Assembly: GCA_031278135.1 (NCBI GenBank) | Contig: JAITKY010000064.1 | Span: 1 to 8,573 of the forward strand | Direction: 5' to 3' | Length of the DNA: 8,573 bases | From: Prevotellaceae bacterium | GTDB taxonomy: Bacteria > Bacteroidota > Bacteroidia > Bacteroidales > UBA932 | Shown here: piece by piece, positions 5,896 through 8,573 of the stretch | Layout: the number at the start of each line of letters is the position of its first letter | Position numbering within the stretch: the stretch's first letter is position 1 | Position numbers and translations under genes: made by a program | The notes under the pieces: model-generated | Databases searched by the model: none | What the model saw: the letters and a program-made list of their open reading frames with translations, nothing else | Told to the model about the DNA's origin: nothing

Positions 5896-5924
5896 TTTGG
5901 AATAAAAATTGTTATATAATTTAG
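5896..5924 (+). promoter_or_regulatory. Candidate promoter for lon (TTTG-N17-TAATTTAG)
   Basis: TTTG (5896-5899) and TAATTTAG (5917-5924, one base off TAnnTTTG) are separated by 17 bases. Transcription would start near 5930, leaving a leader of about 145 bases. No CIRCE-type heat-shock operator is visible nearby. Confidence 0.35.
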
Positions 5925-5954
5925 CCGTATAATTGATATAGAAGATAGTTTTTA

Positions 5955-5995
5955 GATAACTGCTTAAATAAAAGCTAACTGGCATATTAGTTATC
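5955..5995 (+). promoter_or_regulatory. Alternative inverted repeats in the lon leader
   Basis: AGTTATC (5989-5995) can pair with GATAACT (5955-5961), while its first five bases can instead pair with TAACT (5976-5980) across an 8-base loop. A small GCTT/AAGC hairpin (5962-5965 with 5972-5975) fits inside the first structure. The two pairings exclude each other. The region could be a DNA operator or a structured leader. Confidence 0.25.
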
Positions 5996-6049
5996 GAAAC
6001 AGTTGATTGAAAGAATGAATTAAAGAATTGCTATTTTGGCTTCAAATCA

Positions 6050-6071
6050 TGCCATTTTGGCAGTCAGGAGG
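6050..6071 (+). promoter_or_regulatory. Hairpin plus perfect Shine-Dalgarno of lon
   Basis: AGGAGG (6066-6071) lies 5 bases before the lon ATG and fixes that start. Just upstream, TGCCA (6050-6054) and TGGCA (6058-6062) form a tight 5-bp stem with a TTT loop, ending three bases before the SD. No other gene in the window with a visible start has an SD of this strength, which is notable because Bacteroidota usually do not rely on it. Confidence 0.6.
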
Positions 6072-6076
6072 ATTAT

Positions 6077-8491
6077 ATGAATTTTGACACATTAAATAAA
6101 ATATTTGTACCAAATACTATGGGCGACAACATTGGTTTTATACCATTAAATGAGGATTTTTCGGAAAGTTTCACCGAAAAAGATTTGCCAAAACCCTTAC
6201 CCGTACTTGCTTTACGCAATGCAGTGCTTTTTCCGGCAGTTGTTATGCCTATAACTGTTGGCAGGGAAAAATCTATAAAACTGATTCGAGAATCATATTC
6301 TGGTTCACGATTAGTCGGCACAGTCGGACAGGCAGACCCCAAAGTCGAAGAGCCTGAATATAACGATCTGTACAGAGTCGGCACACTTGCCCGAGTACTG
6401 AAAATTTTTGAAATGCCCGACGGCGCTATAACAGTTCTATTGCAGGGATTACAACGTTTTGCCATTGACGATTTTGTTCAGCAAGAGCCTTTTTTTGCAG
6501 CATATGTTCGGATGCTGGCTGACAGTGAACCGTCGAAATCCGATAAAAATTTCGAGGCTATTATAGGAGCTGTGAGAGATTCGATATCGAAAATGATAAA
6601 ATTTTCCTCGCATCTGCCGCCAGAAGCTTCGTTTGCAATAAGAAATATCGAAAATAACAGACTTTTGATAAATTTTGTTTCGGCAAATATCGAACTTGAA
6701 AATCATAGCGACAGGCAAGTATTACTCGAAATAGCCGATTTAAAAGACCGTGCCTTAAAACTTATCGAACTGCTCAGTCACGAAATACAGTTGATGGAAA
6801 TCAAGAACGATATTCAGCAAAAAGTCCGGTTGGAAATGGACCAGCAGCAGCGTGAATATTTTTTGCATCAACAAATTAAAACAATTCAGGACGAACTGGG
6901 CAATAATCCGCATGATGGAGAAGTCGAACGGCTTACCGAAAAAGCCGTATCGAAAAAATGGCCTCTGTATGTGAAAGAAACATTCGAGAAAGAACTGAAT
7001 AAATTCGAGAAAATGACTCCTGTGGGCGGAGAATTTTCTGTTCAACTGAATTACCTCGACATTCTGACCGACCTTCCGTGGGACGAATGTTCGCAGGACA
7101 ATATCGACCTCATCAGAGCAAAAAAAGTTTTAGACGAAGACCATTTCGGTCTAGATGAAGTCAAAGAACGAATATTGGAATATCTTGCCGTGATAAAACT
7201 TAAAGGCAATCTGAAATCCCCGATTATCTGTTTCCACGGACCTCCGGGCGTAGGTAAAACGTCGCTGGGCAAATCCATCGCAAGAGCCTTGGAACGTTCT
7301 TTCGGCAGAATTTCGCTAGGAGGACTACACGATGAAGCCGAAATTCGCGGACATCGAAGAACGTACATCGGAGCAATGCCCGGAAGAATTATACAAACAA
7401 TAAATCGGTGCAAAACATCGAATCCGGTTGTCATCCTGGACGAGATAGATAAAGTCGGCTCGGACTTTAAAGGCGACCCTTCGTCGGCTTTACTCGAAGT
7501 GCTTGATCCCGAACAAAATTCTACCTTCAGAGATAATTATCTGGATTTGGACTACGATTTGTCGCGCGTTATGTTTATCACAACAGCAAACCGGATAGAC
7601 ACAATACACCCCGCTTTGCGTGACAGAATGGAGATGATTAATCTCCCGGGATATATCAGTCAGGAAAAAATGGAAATCGCCAAACGACACCTGATTCCAA
7701 AAGCCATCGAAGCTCACGGTATGAAACCAAAACAAATGGTTTTTGAAGATTCTGCAATCGAAACAATTATCGACGAATATACTCATGAATCAGGCGTCAG
7801 GAATCTCGATAAACAGATAGCGAAAATAATCCGCAATAAAGCTAAAGTCTTGGCTTTAGGCGAGAAATTCAAAAGAAAAGTTTTGCCTTCGGATGTGAAA
7901 AAAATTCTCGGCACTTCCAAAATTCATAACGAAAAGATAGACGACAACAATTTCGTTGGAGTGACAACAGGACTGGCATGGACGGAAATGGGCGGAGAAA
8001 TTCTTTTTGTCGAAGCAAGTTTAAGTCCCGGAAAAAGTAATTTGACGCTCACTGGTAATTTGGGCGACGTAATGAAAGAATCGGCAATGATTGCTTTGGA
8101 ATATGTCAAAGCTCATGCTGCCGACTTGAATATCAGCGAAGAATTGTTTGAAAAGAAAAACGTTCATATCCACGTCCCCGAAGGAGCTATTCCAAAAGAC
8201 GGACCCTCTGCCGGAATCACAATGATAACTTCTATTGCGTCGATCTTTACAGGACGAAAAGTAAAGACGGGAATCGCTATGACGGGCGAAATCACTCTGC
8301 GTGGAAAAGTTCTCCCTGTTGGCGGAATCAAAGAGAAAATACTGGCGGCAAAACGGGCTGGCGTTTCGACAATAATACTTTCTGTCGATAATAAAAAAAA
8401 TGTCGAAGAGATCAAGCAGGAATATTTGGCCGGATTGTCGTTTGTTTATATACGAACAATGAACGAAGCGCTGAACGTTGCTCTGGACTGA
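6077..8491 (+). CDS. lon: ATP-dependent protease Lon (endopeptidase La)
   Basis: A cytoplasmic AAA+ serine protease that unfolds and degrades damaged and selected regulatory proteins. The 804 residues are complete. The LON substrate-binding domain starts near residue 38 ([17 protein letters not shown]) and is followed by a helical linker rich in Gln and Glu (about 205-275). The AAA+ module has Walker A GPPGVGKT (388-395), the pore loop YIGAMPG (430-436), Walker B VVILDEID (451-458), sensor-1 TTAN (502-505), the arginine finger in LRDRME (Arg517) and sensor-2 in GVRNLDKQ (Arg575). The peptidase domain has PKDGPSAG with catalytic Ser711, and [14 protein letters not shown] with Lys754, the same 43-residue spacing as E. 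coli Ser679/Lys722. All catalytic residues are intact. The start is set by AGGAGG at 6066-6071. It is transcribed in the same direction as rluB but probably separately. Confidence 0.98.
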   Translation: MNFDTLNKIFVPNTMGDNIGFIPLNEDFSESFTEKDLPKPLPVLALRNAVLFPAVVMPITVGREKSIKLIRESYSGSRLVGTVGQADPKVEEPEYNDLYRVGTLARVLKIFEMPDGAITVLLQGLQRFAIDDFVQQEPFFAAYVRMLADSEPSKSDKNFEAIIGAVRDSISKMIKFSSHLPPEASFAIRNIENNRLLINFVSANIELENHSDRQVLLEIADLKDRALKLIELLSHEIQLMEIKNDIQQKVRLEMDQQQREYFLHQQIKTIQDELGNNPHDGEVERLTEKAVSKKWPLYVKETFEKELNKFEKMTPVGGEFSVQLNYLDILTDLPWDECSQDNIDLIRAKKVLDEDHFGLDEVKERILEYLAVIKLKGNLKSPIICFHGPPGVGKTSLGKSIARALERSFGRISLGGLHDEAEIRGHRRTYIGAMPGRIIQTINRCKTSNPVVILDEIDKVGSDFKGDPSSALLEVLDPEQNSTFRDNYLDLDYDLSRVMFITTANRIDTIHPALRDRMEMINLPGYISQEKMEIAKRHLIPKAIEAHGMKPKQMVFEDSAIETIIDEYTHESGVRNLDKQIAKIIRNKAKVLALGEKFKRKVLPSDVKKILGTSKIHNEKIDDNNFVGVTTGLAWTEMGGEILFVEASLSPGKSNLTLTGNLGDVMKESAMIALEYVKAHAADLNISEELFEKKNVHIHVPEGAIPKDGPSAGITMITSIASIFTGRKVKTGIAMTGEITLRGKVLPVGGIKEKILAAKRAGVSTIILSVDNKKNVEEIKQEYLAGLSFVYIRTMNEALNVALD

Positions 8492-8547
8492 CAACGATTG
8501 ACTGTCTCTAACTTCATTTCGTGATTTTAACTTTATAATCAAATAAA

Positions 8548-8573
8548 ATGAATATTTCCGAAATTGGAAAATT
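8548..8573 (+). CDS. Possible start of a downstream gene, perhaps thiamine-phosphate kinase
   Basis: An ATG at 8548-8550, 56 bp after the lon stop, opens a frame that runs off the right edge as MNISEIGK. The ISE(I/L)G(K/E) pattern resembles the N-terminus of ThiL (thiamine-monophosphate kinase), whose members often begin with ISELGEFGLI. Eight residues are too few for an identification, and there is no Shine-Dalgarno. Confidence 0.3.

Noticed and set aside
5930..6076. CIRCE heat-shock operator upstream of lon
   Set aside because: No TTAGCACTC-N9-GAGTGCTAA or close variant was found on reading the leader; only unrelated inverted repeats are present.
8021..8542. 173-codon minus-strand ORF over the 3' end of lon
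   Set aside because: It is antisense to the conserved Lon peptidase domain and its translation shows no domain-like pattern.

Overview
The window looks like chromosomal DNA of a Bacteroidota member, probably Bacteroidales-like. The evidence is an AT-rich composition, protein sequences that match that phylum's versions of RecN, YggS, RluB and Lon, start codons mostly lacking a Shine-Dalgarno sequence, and several candidate promoters of the TTTG / TAnnTTTG type. No phage, insertion sequence, CRISPR array, tRNA or rRNA was recognised.

Layout: the left edge (1-286, minus) is the N-terminus of an ABC-F type ATPase that runs off the window. A 486-bp gap (287-772) follows. It holds a duplicated AT-rich promoter module, a small and possibly decayed ORF, and one copy of a short dispersed repeat. 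Three minus-strand genes then form a probable operon, transcribed in the order nitronate monooxygenase/FabK-like flavoenzyme (3200-4150), yggS (2483-3178), recN (773-2428). A 566-bp divergent intergenic region (4151-4716) carries a candidate promoter for each direction, a second copy of the dispersed repeat, several palindromes, and what may be a relic of a minus-strand ORF. To the right lie rluB (4717-5853), a 23S rRNA pseudouridine synthase with an unusual SR-like tandem-repeat N-terminus, and lon (6077-8491), a complete ATP-dependent protease. lon is the only gene here with a perfect Shine-Dalgarno. The last 26 bases may begin another gene, possibly thiL.

Functionally this is a housekeeping region covering DNA repair (RecN), pyridoxal-phosphate homeostasis (YggS), flavin-dependent oxidation (NMO), ribosome maturation (RluB), protein quality control (Lon) and ribosome-associated or transport ATPase activity (ABC-F). 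I see no convincing new multi-gene system. The items most worth a second look are non-coding or low-complexity: the RluB repeats, the dispersed 42-bp repeat with a conserved reading frame, the leader of lon, and the two gene-relic candidates.
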